Shown here piece after piece: positions 35,190-46,000 of a stretch of 64,000 nucleotides of DNA. The position numbers and the translations under genes are program-made. The stretch lies in contig NZ_JAMYFE010000060.1 in assembly GCF_024129865.1 (NCBI RefSeq), positions 1 to 64,000 on the forward strand, in the 5' to 3' direction. The notes below the pieces were generated by a model. That model worked only from the letters and a program-made list of their open reading frames with translations. It searched no databases and had not been told where the DNA came from. The stretch's first letter is position 1. The number at the start of each line of letters is the position of its first letter. Source of the DNA: Stieleria tagensis (GTDB lineage: Bacteria; Planctomycetota; Planctomycetia; Pirellulales; Pirellulaceae).

Positions 35190-36227
35190 ATGTTCCGTTT
35201 CATGTTAGTTGCTAGAAAACGTTTAACGAACGGCTTTACGCTGATCGAATTGTTGGTGGTCATTGCGCTCATCGGCGTTCTGATCGCGTTGATGCTGCCT
35301 GCCGTCCAATCAGCTCGCGAAGCCGCGCGAAGCACCGATTGCAAGAATCGCATTCGCCAGTTGGCTTTGGCCACGCACATGCATCACGATTCGCTCGGCT
35401 ATTTTCCGCCTGCGCGTTACGAGTCACGCCCTGATGCCGCCCCCGCCGATCAGTGCGGCTTGGAAACTCCAACGTGGCTCGCTCGCGTGATGCCCTACAT
35501 CGAACAGTCCGCGCTGGGCGCGCAGTGGGACCACTCAAAACCTTGGCACCAGCACCCCGAAAACGTTCGCACGGTCGTGCCCGATATCTTTCTGTGCCCC
35601 TCACGACGGTCGGGCACGCGACCCATTGGCACACGAAATCTGAGAACGACCGTGACGGGAGAGGGTGGTCGATTGCCATGTGGTTGTCCCATCCCGCCAC
35701 GTCCCGTCGACGTGACGCTTAATGTCGAAGGAGCACTCAGCGACTACGCTGGCAATCATGGTGACCTGACTCCCGGTGCGACGGGTGCACCCACGGATTT
35801 TTACTTCGGCGGCAATGGCACGGGGGTCATCATCAGCGTGCGTCCAAATTGCAAATCCGGCAAAGCAATCTCACCATTGGACCGAATCCGCATGGCATCC
35901 GTCACCGATGGGACCTCCAGCACTTTCTTGTTCGGCGAAAAGTTTGTCTCATTGAACGGACTGACCCAATTCCCCGAAGACTCACCGGCCTACGATGGCG
36001 ACCACCTACCCGCCTCGTGCCGTTTGGCCGGTCCGGGTTTGCGACTGGCAAATGGACCAAACGATGTCCTAGCCGATATGTTTTCGTTCGGTAGCTGGCA
36101 TCCCGCAGGTGTTCACTTTGCGTTGGTCGATGGCAGCGTTCGGTTGTTCACGCCAGAAACCGACACGAAACTGCTCGGAACGCTGGCAAATCGACGCGAC
36201 GCGCGAGTGGTGGAGTTAGCGGAGTGA
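35190..36227 (+). CDS. DUF1559 pilin-like (type II secretion pseudopilin-like) protein, copy 1
   Basis: 345 residues from the ATG at 35190. A short basic leader is followed by the prepilin cleavage motif and helix [20 protein letters not shown], then [23 protein letters not shown], the hallmark DUF1559 opening. The C-terminus has the DUF1559 signature [22 protein letters not shown]. These proteins are abundant in planctomycetes and probably form envelope or pilus-like structures after processing by a prepilin peptidase. The middle is Cys- and Pro-containing ([15 protein letters not shown]). It overlaps the start of the following lipoprotein gene, forming the usual pair. Confidence 0.93.
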   Translation: MFRFMLVARKRLTNGFTLIELLVVIALIGVLIALMLPAVQSAREAARSTDCKNRIRQLALATHMHHDSLGYFPPARYESRPDAAPADQCGLETPTWLARVMPYIEQSALGAQWDHSKPWHQHPENVRTVVPDIFLCPSRRSGTRPIGTRNLRTTVTGEGGRLPCGCPIPPRPVDVTLNVEGALSDYAGNHGDLTPGATGAPTDFYFGGNGTGVIISVRPNCKSGKAISPLDRIRMASVTDGTSSTFLFGEKFVSLNGLTQFPEDSPAYDGDHLPASCRLAGPGLRLANGPNDVLADMFSFGSWHPAGVHFALVDGSVRLFTPETDTKLLGTLANRRDARVVELAE

Positions 36228-36724
36228 ACCGACATTGCCTTGCATCTTTCACGCTGGCGTTCATCCCGATGCTAATCATACCGGTCAGCGGATGCGGCAA
36301 TTCGAAAAGTTCTTACCAAGGAAGCGTCCGTTTCGCCAATGGCGACCCCGTGCAATCGGGCAGTGTGGAATTTCGCTCGCTCGCCGACGGATCGCGATAC
36401 GCCAGTCGTATTGCCAGCGACGGGAGCTTTGCGCTCGCCGACCAATCCGGCGCCCACCGATGCCCCCCAGGTGATTACGAAGTCGTCGTTGTCCAAATTG
36501 TACTGACCGAAGACCTGGCCGCTGACGCTCATGATCACGGCCAAACCGTGCCACGCCACTACGCCGACTACTACACCAGCGGACTTCGAATCACGAACCC
36601 GAGTGAGTCAACCACTCCTCTGCAAATCACGCTTGAAACATCCGACAAGTCGTCTGCGGTCACCAGGCCACGATATGAGGGCCATGCAAATTCAGCCGTG
36701 CGCCGCCAAGTTTCAACGCTCTGA
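36224..36724 (+). CDS. Small lipoprotein paired with DUF1559 copy 1
   Basis: 166 residues from a GTG at 36224 that overlaps the DUF1559 stop (GTGA). Signal with lipobox V-S-G-C (Cys near 24). The mature domain ([22 protein letters not shown], then [10 protein letters not shown], then [11 protein letters not shown]) is a carboxypeptidase-regulatory-like Ig fold, the standard partner of DUF1559 proteins. The middle contains a His-rich stretch ([17 protein letters not shown]). The last 25 residues are basic and unlike the family, so the true end may have drifted. Confidence 0.8.
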   Translation: MNRHCLASFTLAFIPMLIIPVSGCGNSKSSYQGSVRFANGDPVQSGSVEFRSLADGSRYASRIASDGSFALADQSGAHRCPPGDYEVVVVQIVLTEDLAADAHDHGQTVPRHYADYYTSGLRITNPSESTTPLQITLETSDKSSAVTRPRYEGHANSAVRRQVSTL

Positions 36725-36815
36725 CTCCTGACACCCAGTTACACCCGGGGTTCCTGCCGAGCCTGCCTCCAGCAGGTGCGACAGTGCCCCCGGGCTAAGC
36801 TTCAGAGAATTTTGT

Positions 36816-37001
36816 TCATCCACACTTGCGGAAAAAAATCTCCTCGCCATACTTCTTGAGAACGAATCGCAACAAGCGACCCTCGTTGTCGACGACGCAG
36901 CAAGCAACGGGCTGCCGGTTCTTAGGAACCCGCACGTCACCCTCCAGCCAGCCACGCTCGATCCAGCCCTCGAAAACTTCTTCGAGAGCTGATCCTTCCA
37001 T
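36816..37001 (-). CDS. Small hypothetical protein
   Basis: A 61-residue minus-strand frame with gene-like codon use: MEGSALEEVFEGWIERGWL, then RQPVACCVVDNEGRLLRFVL, then KKYGEEIFF. It looks like a compact alpha/beta protein or the end of a larger one, and lies in the gap between two DUF1559/lipoprotein pairs, on the opposite strand. No family recognised; it could be a relic of a mobile gene. Confidence 0.4.
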   Translation of the reverse strand: MEGSALEEVFEGWIERGWLEGDVRVPKNRQPVACCVVDNEGRLLRFVLKKYGEEIFFRKCG

Positions 37002-37031
37002 CCGTGTGCCCGCTTTCCTGGAGATTCACCC

Positions 37032-38018
37032 ATGTTCCGGCTGTCTATACGTTCGCCTTTTAGTCACCTGCCCTGCGATTTTGGAAAGCAGGGGCAGCGT
37101 GCCAAAGATTCAAAACACTGCTCGCGGATCAACGATCGGCGTGCCTTCACACTCGTCGAATTGCTAGTGGTGATCGCGATCATTGGCATTCTGGTGGGGT
37201 TGTTGCTTCCCGCAGTCCAAGCTGCTCGCGAGGCTGCCCGAAAAATGTCTTGCAGCAACAACATGCGGCAGATCGTTCTTGCAACCCACAACTATCACGG
37301 GACGTTCAATCAGTTCCCTTCAGGCAGTATCCAAAGCAACTTCATAAGTCCGTTCGTCGCGGTGCTGTCGCATTTGGAAGAGTCAAATAATTATCAGCAA
37401 TGGGACTTTTCTAAAAGCTACAGCGATCCCTACAACCGCGAAGTTTCGTCACAGAAAATTGCGACGTACCTTTGCCCATCGATGATCCTCAATCGCGACG
37501 CCCCCGACACGCGTATTGGAACAACCGGCAAGCCAGTGGAAACGGGTGCTCCGGCCAGTTACCTCTGGTGTGAGGGCACCGACGACTACATGAAAAAGGG
37601 AGACGGTTTGTTTGGATTGAACTGGCCCGGCTACGGCTACAACAATCCCCCCAACCGTTTTCGAGATTGTTTCGACGGGACTTCGTCAACGATCGCGTTG
37701 GGAGAAACGGTTTACGATTACAAGGACTATCTTTGGAGTGGTAGCTCATTGCCAGCCGGCATGGCAGGTACGGTGAAGTGGGGAACGGCCCGCTGGGTCG
37801 TCGGCTATCCGAAGATCGCTTTGGGCACAACGCTCTATCCACTCAATGTGCATACTGCGGCCAATATGGGTGGCTTTGCAAGCCAACACGTCGGCGGTGC
37901 GTACTTTGTTTACGCTGACGGCAGTACTCGATTCGTCACTGACTCGATCGACTACACCATCTACACCGCACTGGCCACCAAGAACGGTAGCGAAGTCATT
38001 GCCGGAGACGCGCCGTGA
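37032..38018 (+). CDS. DUF1559 pilin-like protein, copy 2
   Basis: 328 residues. The leader is long (about 38 residues, from the ATG at 37032), followed by FTLVELLVVIAIIGILVGLL and LPAVQAAREAARKMSCSNNMRQ, the DUF1559/prepilin motif. Later FRDCFDGTSSTIALGETVYDYKD and the C-terminal FASQHVGGAYFVYADGSTRFVTD are family signatures. It diverges from copy 1 outside these. It overlaps the next lipoprotein gene by four bases. A shorter leader from an internal start is possible but no better ATG is seen. Confidence 0.92.
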   Translation: MFRLSIRSPFSHLPCDFGKQGQRAKDSKHCSRINDRRAFTLVELLVVIAIIGILVGLLLPAVQAAREAARKMSCSNNMRQIVLATHNYHGTFNQFPSGSIQSNFISPFVAVLSHLEESNNYQQWDFSKSYSDPYNREVSSQKIATYLCPSMILNRDAPDTRIGTTGKPVETGAPASYLWCEGTDDYMKKGDGLFGLNWPGYGYNNPPNRFRDCFDGTSSTIALGETVYDYKDYLWSGSSLPAGMAGTVKWGTARWVVGYPKIALGTTLYPLNVHTAANMGGFASQHVGGAYFVYADGSTRFVTDSIDYTIYTALATKNGSEVIAGDAP

Positions 38019-38476
38019 TGTTGCACTTCAAAATCTGGAACAGAGCGATGGAAGCCACCATTTTCAGCTTGATCACTCTAACACTGTTTCTATCTGTCGG
38101 ATGCTCATCGCAAGATGAAGTACGCATCGACGTCAGCGGAACCATTAGCACGGGCTCAAATCCCGTGCCGGACGGGACACTCGTCCTGACCCCGTTGGAT
38201 CAAGGCGAAATGCCGGTCGCGGCGCTCATCGAGGCAGGGAAATTTGCGTTCGACGCAACGACCGGTCCGAAGCCCGGCGAGTACCTCGCTCGTGTCAACG
38301 CTGCGGAAGCCACGATTGAAGAAATATCGGAGGCTGCACAGCAAGACCCGCGTCAAGCAGCAAGGCAATTCAACGTGAATCGCACGTCAGCCAGCGCTGG
38401 TCAGTCTCGATCTCCAGAGGCATCCATCGTGATCGGTGACCAGCCCGGTCAAGTGATTGCAATTGAATTAAAATAG
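38015..38476 (+). CDS. Small lipoprotein paired with DUF1559 copy 2
   Basis: 153 residues; overlaps the DUF1559 stop by four bases. A lipoprotein signal ends in S-V-G-C (Cys near 30). The mature part (VSGTISTGSNPVPDGTLVLTP, KFAFDATTGPKPGEYLARV) is the same Ig-like domain as in the first pair, followed by an acidic, Gln/Ala-rich tail. The alternative start MEATIFSLITLTLFLSVGC at 38048 would give a shorter signal. Confidence 0.8.
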   Translation: MMLHFKIWNRAMEATIFSLITLTLFLSVGCSSQDEVRIDVSGTISTGSNPVPDGTLVLTPLDQGEMPVAALIEAGKFAFDATTGPKPGEYLARVNAAEATIEEISEAAQQDPRQAARQFNVNRTSASAGQSRSPEASIVIGDQPGQVIAIELK

Positions 38477-39041
38477 CGAGCGGGAAAAACAAAGAATCCT
38501 GCCACGTCTCGCCAGATGCAATCGGTACCGGAGCCGAACGATGGCAGCTCTACTTGACCAGTCCGTCGTCATTTGCCAACCGGTGCACCAATCGCCGACT
38601 TGGAAGCCGCTGCCTTCGATCTACCGGACGAAGTCAGCAGCTTCGGCGTTTCGCTCCAACGGCAGTTCGTCATCGCGGGACCAATTGTCGGTCGCGAACA
38701 TCCGGTGCGCGATTGAACGATGCGGAATTCTTCGCTCGCAAGCACTCGTCGCGCAGGCGCTTCACTGACCTGAAGTTCCTGGTCGCCCCTGCTGCAGTCT
38801 TTCCAGTGGCCATGATCGCCTCGTCTTCTTGCAGCAAATTCATGATCTGATTTGGCTTCTGCCGTTTTCGTTTCTTTGTCCGCGAATGTCACTTTTGGCC
38901 AGAATCGGCAGCTAAACTGCGATAACACGCGTTCCAGAGTTTGGACAGCACTGCAGTTCAGCCCTAAGCTGGACAGGAAACTCCGCCAACCACGAACCAA
39001 CGAAAGAAACTAAATTGAAGAACGTTGAAATCAAAGTCCTC
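38477..39041. other. Gap without a recognised gene
   Basis: About 560 bases. Overlapping short frames on both strands (for example minus-strand MNLLQEDEAIMATGKTAAG around 38830) have no family likeness or gene-like codon pattern over useful length. It probably carries the terminator of the preceding operon and the promoter of the next gene. Confidence 0.4.
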
Positions 39042-42000
39042 ATGAAGATCTTGGCCAGTGCTTTTGTTGCTTTGACATTGTCCGCCTCATTGGCTCGGGC
39101 TGAGACACCATCGCCCCCGTACGACGGAAGCTGGGAGTCGTTGCAAAAGATGCCAGTGCCGGCTTGGTTCGACGACGGCAAGGTCGGCATCTTCATTCAT
39201 TGGGGCCCCTACAGCGCAATTGGTTATCGCAAGGGCGGGCGCGGTTATGCGGAACATGTGCCAAAGATGATCTATGCAGATCCTACGCACTATTACCCCT
39301 ATCTGAAACAACGCTGGGGTGCTCATCCACCGGAGTTCGGCTACAAGGACATCATTCCTGAGTTCAAGGCGGAGAATTGGAACCCGGACGATTGGGCTGC
39401 GTTGTTTGCTGAAGTGGGCGCAAAGTATGTGGTGTTCACGGCGGAACATCATGACGGTTGGGCCAACTGGGATTCGGACCTGACGCCATGGAATGCGGTG
39501 GATAAGGGACCGAAACGCGACCTGGTCGGCGATCTCGGCAAAGCGCTGCGAGCCAAGGGTTTGAAATATGCCCCCTCCTATCACCGCGAACGTCACACCG
39601 GATTTTTTGCGATAGAGCCGTATGTCGTGCACGGCGAGCCGCGCCCAGATATTGTCGAGGAAATCCGCCGTGACCCTGAGGCGCGGATGCTATACGGTCC
39701 AGAATTCAGCTACAGCAAAGCTTATGTGGACAACTATGTGGCGCGTTGGAAAGAAATCCAGGAAAAGTACCAGCCCGACATGCTGTGGATGGATGACTTT
39801 CCCATCTACACCCGCGATGGCAATCACGTTCGCATGGGAATGATGAAACCGGAGATCAAGTATTTCGATGATCAGGTCCGAGGCATGATCACCGATTTCA
39901 TGAACGATGGCGCCGCCCGTGGAGCGGAAGTTTATGTGAATAACAAAGGGAAGAATCGTAACTGGCCGGACGGGGTGGGTTGTCTCGAAAAAGACAATCT
40001 AAAACTCAATGTGATCGGCCCCAAATGGCAGAGTTGCACCACCTTTGGCACCTCGTTTGGGTATTTGCAGGGCGATCAATACAAGAGCATTAACAGTGTC
40101 ATTCATGAAATGATCGAGGTGATTAGCCGCAACGGAAATTTCCTGGTTAACATCGGGCCGATGGCCGACGGATCGATTGCCCCTCCCCAACTGGAACGTC
40201 TGCACGCAATGGGCGACTGGTTGCGGATTAACGGAGAAGCGATCTATGGAACCCGCTACTGGAAGATGTCCGATCAGAAAAACGAGCGTCTTGCATTCAC
40301 CACCAAAGGTAAAAAACTTTACGCGATTAAGCTGCAACAGCCTTCCTCGCCATTTGTTATCACGGGCACGGCAGGCTGGAACGCCGAACAAGTAAAATCG
40401 GTGACACTTCTCGGCGCTGATTCGGATGTAAGCTGGAAAATGACGCCTGCCGGATTGCAGATCAAGCCGCCGGCTGATTTGGGTTCCAGTCAAATTGCCT
40501 GGTCATTTGAAATCGTCACCGATCGTGAACAGCATGTTCCGAATGTGATTCAGAAAGACGCGACCGAAGCCTTGAAGGGCACGAAAGCGGTTGATCTCGA
40601 AGGGAGCGTGGAAAGCGCGTTCAGTGAGATCCCTGCCCCGAACGGAACAATGATCGAAGTCGAAACTGCTTTCGCCGCGAATGGGTTTGCAAAATTGCCT
40701 GTTCCACCCGCGTCTGGAAAAACGGTGATGGCCAATAGGAAGACCGGGCACGAAAAAATCGAGACGTTGGTTGATGGCAAACTAAGCGAGAGCTTTGGCC
40801 CGATTTTTGGAAACGCAATTCACAACGGTGCCTATAAAATGGATCTGGGCAGCGTACAATCGATTGCCGCCATCACGAGTTGGTCGTTTAACATGAAAGG
40901 ATTTCGTGGCCCTCAGAAACTCACACTGTACGGTAGCGATTCGGCCACTGACCCTGGCTGGGATTTATCTAACTTCACTTCGATCTGCACGATTGATACG
41001 ACCGGTACCAAGAAAGCGAGTTTCACTGCGGCATCGTTACGCGCGCTCGAGGGGCAGTCGATCGGGCAGTTCCGCTGGATCGTCTGGGACGTTTCTCCTA
41101 TCACAGAAATCGGCGAAAAAACGGCCTTCCAAGAACTGGCCGTGGAGTTGGTTCCTGCGGCGAAGCGACCGAACATTCTGTACATTGTTGCCGATGACCA
41201 AGCCCCCTTTGATCTTAAAATCTACGATCCGAAATCGGCGCTCGACACGCCAGTCATTGATCGCTTGGCCGCCGAGGGATTGGTGCTGGATGGTGCTCAT
41301 CAGATGGGAGCTTGGTGTGGCGGCGTGTGCACTCCGTCACGCCATATGATCATGTCCGGACGCACGCTTTGGCATGTTCCGGACAAACCCAATTTAGCTC
41401 GCAATCCGATCGCCGCGGATCCGAAACATGTCCCACCGAACCTTGCGGATCACACCATGGCAGCGGTTTTCAACGCCGCGGGGTATGACACCATGCGAAC
41501 CTGCAAGAAAGGAAATAGTTACGCCGCTGCGAATGCGAAGTTCACGGTCGTTCATGATTCCACCAAGCGAGGTGGCACGGATGAGAGCGGCAGCGCATGG
41601 CACGCGAAACAGGTGCTCAACTATCTCGACCAACGCGAGTCATCCAACGACCAAGATCCATTTTTGATCTATTTTGGTTTTTCGCATCCTCACGATACTC
41701 GGGATGGCAAGCCTGAGCTTCTCGCCAAATATGGTGCGGTGAACCATCGAGATAAAAGAAGTCTCCCTCCGGCTAATCCAAAACAGCCCAAACTTCCGCA
41801 CAACTATCTCCCAAAGCACCCGTTCAACAATTCGGACATGAACGTGCGCGATGAGGTAAACGTCAGCGGAGTCTGGACCAACCGTGATGAGCGCACCATT
41901 CGCAACGAGTTGGGTCGCGAGTTTGCATGCAGTGAAAACATCGACATTCAGATCGGCGCAGTTTTAGCAAAGCTGAAGCAGATGGGCGAACTGGAAAACA

Positions 42001-42680
42001 CCTATATCTTCTACACGTCCGACCACGGAATGGCGATCGGTCGGCACGGACTGCAGGGCAAACAGAATCTCTACGAGCACACCTTCCGTGTCCCCTACAT
42101 CGTGAAGGGCCCCGGCATCAAGCCAGGATCCCGTGCGGTGGGTAATATCTACCATCTCGACACGCTCGCAACCTTGTGCGACCTCGCTGGGATTGAAACG
42201 CCGAAGACAAGCGAAGGCATTAGTTTTAGGTCGGTTCTCGAAGGGAAGAAGGATACGGTCCGTGAGGTGCTCTATGGCGCGTATTGCGGTGGTGCAAAAC
42301 CTGGAATGCGTTGCGTCAAAAAAGGCGATTGGAAACTGATTCGCTGCGAATCGGTGGAAGACGGCGTGAGTGAAACCCAGCTTTTCAACCTGGCCGAAAA
42401 CCCAGAGGAACTGTTGGCCGAACACCACGATCCGAAAGTCATTGCGTTAACCGGCTACACGCCAAATCCGAAGCAAATCAATCTCGCGAGTGATCCAGCC
42501 TATGCTGGGAAGCTCAAGGAAATGGAACAGATTCTGCTGGACGAGATGCGCGATCACTTCGATCCGTATCGTTTATCCGGGCAACCCGACGATGGCTTGA
42601 ATACCAGAGGCAGCACGGATTCGCCAGCAAGTAGTAGTGAGCCAGCGAAGAACCGTAAACACAAACAGCTCGTCAATTAG
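39042..42680 (+). CDS. Exported alpha-L-fucosidase (GH29)-sulfatase fusion
   Basis: 1212 residues from the ATG at 39042 (a TTG at 39015 adds nine). Signal peptide about 1-21. GH29 barrel about 35-395: DDGKVGIFIHWGPYSAIGY, VFTAEHHDGWANWDSDLTPWNA, nucleophile Asp251 in MLWMDDF, NFLVNIGPMADGSI. A beta-sandwich (discoidin-like; ETLVDGKLSESFG, KLTLYGSDSATDPGWD) fills about 520-700. A sulfatase domain starts near 708 (RPNILYIVADDQ) with Cys763 in CTPSR, the formylglycine motif, then FYTSDHGMAIGRHGLQGKQNLYEH. Both catalytic units look intact in one frame. The enzyme should strip fucose and sulfate from a sulfated fucan outside the cytoplasm; it needs formylglycine-generating enzyme, not seen here. 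Confidence 0.92.
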   Translation: MKILASAFVALTLSASLARAETPSPPYDGSWESLQKMPVPAWFDDGKVGIFIHWGPYSAIGYRKGGRGYAEHVPKMIYADPTHYYPYLKQRWGAHPPEFGYKDIIPEFKAENWNPDDWAALFAEVGAKYVVFTAEHHDGWANWDSDLTPWNAVDKGPKRDLVGDLGKALRAKGLKYAPSYHRERHTGFFAIEPYVVHGEPRPDIVEEIRRDPEARMLYGPEFSYSKAYVDNYVARWKEIQEKYQPDMLWMDDFPIYTRDGNHVRMGMMKPEIKYFDDQVRGMITDFMNDGAARGAEVYVNNKGKNRNWPDGVGCLEKDNLKLNVIGPKWQSCTTFGTSFGYLQGDQYKSINSVIHEMIEVISRNGNFLVNIGPMADGSIAPPQLERLHAMGDWLRINGEAIYGTRYWKMSDQKNERLAFTTKGKKLYAIKLQQPSSPFVITGTAGWNAEQVKSVTLLGADSDVSWKMTPAGLQIKPPADLGSSQIAWSFEIVTDREQHVPNVIQKDATEALKGTKAVDLEGSVESAFSEIPAPNGTMIEVETAFAANGFAKLPVPPASGKTVMANRKTGHEKIETLVDGKLSESFGPIFGNAIHNGAYKMDLGSVQSIAAITSWSFNMKGFRGPQKLTLYGSDSATDPGWDLSNFTSICTIDTTGTKKASFTAASLRALEGQSIGQFRWIVWDVSPITEIGEKTAFQELAVELVPAAKRPNILYIVADDQAPFDLKIYDPKSALDTPVIDRLAAEGLVLDGAHQMGAWCGGVCTPSRHMIMSGRTLWHVPDKPNLARNPIAADPKHVPPNLADHTMAAVFNAAGYDTMRTCKKGNSYAAANAKFTVVHDSTKRGGTDESGSAWHAKQVLNYLDQRESSNDQDPFLIYFGFSHPHDTRDGKPELLAKYGAVNHRDKRSLPPANPKQPKLPHNYLPKHPFNNSDMNVRDEVNVSGVWTNRDERTIRNELGREFACSENIDIQIGAVLAKLKQMGELENTYIFYTSDHGMAIGRHGLQGKQNLYEHTFRVPYIVKGPGIKPGSRAVGNIYHLDTLATLCDLAGIETPKTSEGISFRSVLEGKKDTVREVLYGAYCGGAKPGMRCVKKGDWKLIRCESVEDGVSETQLFNLAENPEELLAEHHDPKVIALTGYTPNPKQINLASDPAYAGKLKEMEQILLDEMRDHFDPYRLSGQPDDGLNTRGSTDSPASSSEPAKNRKHKQLVN

Positions 42681-43035
42681 GGCTGGTCTCTTCAGAAGCC
42701 GCCAGAGAGGAAACCAATTCCAATCACCCGCTGCTGATCAGATCGATGCGCTCAGTCATACTTTTTAGAAGCAGATCATCAATTTCCGCGGACTGGCAAT
42801 CGGGATCAACTTGTCCGACCTTGGTATGCTACTGGCGTATCAGTGGAAAAGCTTTTCATTTGGGACGTGTCTCTCGCCGGACTGCCGGACTTGAAATGAA
42901 ATGGGCAATCACGATGGAAGCGTGCTGATCGAGACACGGGCGAATCACCACCAACAACATTTGCATGAAATTGAAAGCCCCTCCCAAACAAATCAACCAG
43001 AACGAAGACCGAGCGTTTACGGAGATAGTTGCGTC
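42681..43035. other. Gap without a recognised gene
   Basis: About 355 bases. The next reading frame is open back to 42901, but translation there (MGNHDGSVLIETRANHHQQH) lacks export-signal character and a ribosome site, so I treat it as untranslated. No other gene or hairpin with a T-run was seen. Confidence 0.4.
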
Positions 43036-46000
43036 ATGAGTATCGGCCGCCAACCAACCCAATCGAACGCGCTCGCATCGGGCATCACGCGATCGACGTC
43101 TCGCCAGGTGTGGACCGGAGCGATCGCTGCTGGCTCAGTGCTCGCAATTCTATTTACCTGCGGTCTCACGCCAACGATTGCTCAGGATGCCAACAATTCT
43201 GATGAAGTTGCTCGCTGGGACTTTGGGGCTGAAGAGACGACACCGCTATTCGCCAGTGGCAACGTGCAACGGGATCAGGCGGGGCCTCGTCCACCGGAGT
43301 TTCCCGACATGCCGGCAAATAACACTGCCGTGAAGCTCGATTCCGGTGCCTACCTATCCCTGGCCGACACCGGGTTTGACAGCGAATTTGATTTCACCAA
43401 TGGCGATGCGATCACGCTGGAAGCATGGGTCAATCCGACCAGCGTGCGCGACGGCCAGGCGCAGTACATTGTCGGCAAGGGGCGAACGGGATCGCCAAAG
43501 GTTGCTCGCGACAACCAGAACTGGGCATTGCGGATCATGGGCAAAAATGGGGAAGCCCGTGTCAACTTTCTGTTCGCATCGAAGCTCTCCAGCGGTGACA
43601 AGCACTGGCATCGCTGGACATCAACGCTTGGTTTTCCCGCCGCAACCGGGTGGCATCATCTCGCGTTGACGTACGAATTTGGAAAACCAGAATCCATTCG
43701 CGGCTGGGTCAACGGCAATCCGACCGACGGCACGTGGGACATGGGCGGCCCGACAACAGAACCGCCCGTCGTCGATGATGACGAAATCCGCATCGGCAAT
43801 CGGTTTGCGGGAATGCTTGATGCCGTTGCGATTCATCGCTCGGTGCTGGACGACAAGACGCTGTCCGCTCGGTTCAACCGCATGGGCGACGAGCGCGTGG
43901 TAAAACTTGCACCGGAAGTGATGCCCGATCTGGGTGAGATTCCCGCTGGTCGCGTGCTGTTTCAGATCAGCGAAAGTATGCCCGCAGGAGATCGTTGGCT
44001 GCATGAAAGTGAATCTTGGCCCGCAGAATCAATTCGCTGGCTGGGTGATTCGTTTCTGTTGCCACGGATTCCGTTGCGTTACGACGACTGGGGCATTCGC
44101 TCAAGCTGGAAGGCACCTCTGTTGCTGCGAATCGCCGGCGACATTGAATTGCCATCCAGCGAGCATCATTTTCTTGTGCGCGCCCGATCACTCAGTCGGT
44201 TGTGGATAGATGGCAAACCGGTGGCCCGTACCAAGACGGTTCGCAGCCGAGGCGGAAATCTCGAACCGATCGTGCCGATTCCCGATCCGCTGGTGCCCGG
44301 CGCCCGCCTGTTGCCGTTCCCGCAACAGGAAACCTTCACATCGATTGAAATCCCAGCGGCTGAACAAACCCAAGCGTCGGAACAAAACGGTCCGCGTACC
44401 GCACGCGTGGTTTTGGAAGTCATGGTGGGTGGCAACGGCGACCGCACGGAATCCGGCGAAGTCTGCGTGGCGATCCAACCCAATAGCGAAGGGTCGCTGT
44501 TTGTACTGCAGCCTGACATGTCGTCGCCGTTAATGCTGTCGGACGATTCGATCGAACGGGCCGTGCGTCAATTCGAATCCGATCTGATCGCGTTCGAAGA
44601 CCAAACGCGCCGCACAGCCGCCGCCTCGCAAGACGTCTTCTGGCAGCAACGGCACGAACTTGCTCGGGAAACCGTCACGCCTGAGAAATCACCCGCCACC
44701 GTTTCCGACTCACATCCCATCGATCGGTTTGTAACTGAAAAGATCTCGCAAGCGATCAGCCAAGCTGCCAAGACCGACGAAGCGACCACCGCCCAGTTCC
44801 ACAACGAAGTCCTGCCGATCCTGCGCGAACAGTGTTTCCGCTGCCATGGTGAAAAAGAACAGGGCGGTCTGCGGCTCAATACCCGCGAGCACGCGTTGGC
44901 AATGGGCGAGTCCGAATTGCCGGCCGTTGTGCCGGGTGATCCGGACGCCAGCGAATTGATTGTCCGCATTCGTACCGGCGAGATGCCACCGACCGACGAC
45001 GGGTTGACGGAAAAGCAGATTGCCACCCTGGAAACTTGGGTGAAAGAAGGTGCCGTGTGGCCGAATCCACCACTTGCATCGGATGCGGTTGCATTGGCTC
45101 CGGTCGTCGATGACGCATCGTTCCTGCGCCGCGTCTATCTGGACTCCGTGGGCGTCGGCCCCAGTGCCGATGAAGCACGCGAATTTTTGGCCAGCGATGA
45201 TTCCGACAAACGCAGCAAACTGGTCACCCAGTTGTTGCAGGACGAACGGTATGCGGACCACTGGGTCAGTTTCTGGATGGACTTGTTGGCCGAAAACCCC
45301 ACGCTCTTGAATCAATCGCTCAACTCGACCGGTCCCTTTCGATGGTTTTTGTACGAATCGCTGCGGGACGGCAAATCGCTTGACCGCATGGTGACGGAAT
45401 TATTGCTGATGCGCGGCAGTGCTCACGAAGGCGGGAGTGCCGGATTCGCGATGGCTGGGGAGAACGATTCGCCGATGGCGGCAAAAGGGCACATCGTGGC
45501 CTCGGCCTTCTTGGGCATCGAACTGCAGTGTGCCCGTTGTCACGATTCGCCCTACCACAGCACGACTCAAGAAGACCTGTATTCGGTGGCAGCAATGTTG
45601 AACCGAAAATCGCTAACGCCCCCTAAGACCAGCCGCGTTCCGGATGCATTCTTTGAAGGCATCGGCCGCGAGTCATTGATCCGAGTCACGTTAAAACCGG
45701 ACGTGCAAGTGTTACCCAAGTGGCCATTCGCATCGTTCACCGGCGTCGAGGACGGCCCCCATATCGACACTCTGATGCGCGACCCCAAGGACTCACGCGA
45801 ACGGTTGGCGGCTCTGATCACCGCGCCCGATAACCATCGCTTTGCTCAAGTGATCGTCAACCGTTTATGGAACCGCTTACTGGGGGCTGGTATCGTTCAG
45901 CCGGTGAATGACTGGGAAGGCAAGACCCCCAGCCACCCGGAACTGCTGCAATGGTTGGCCGACCAGTTGGTTTCCCACAATTACGATCCGCGGCATGTTT

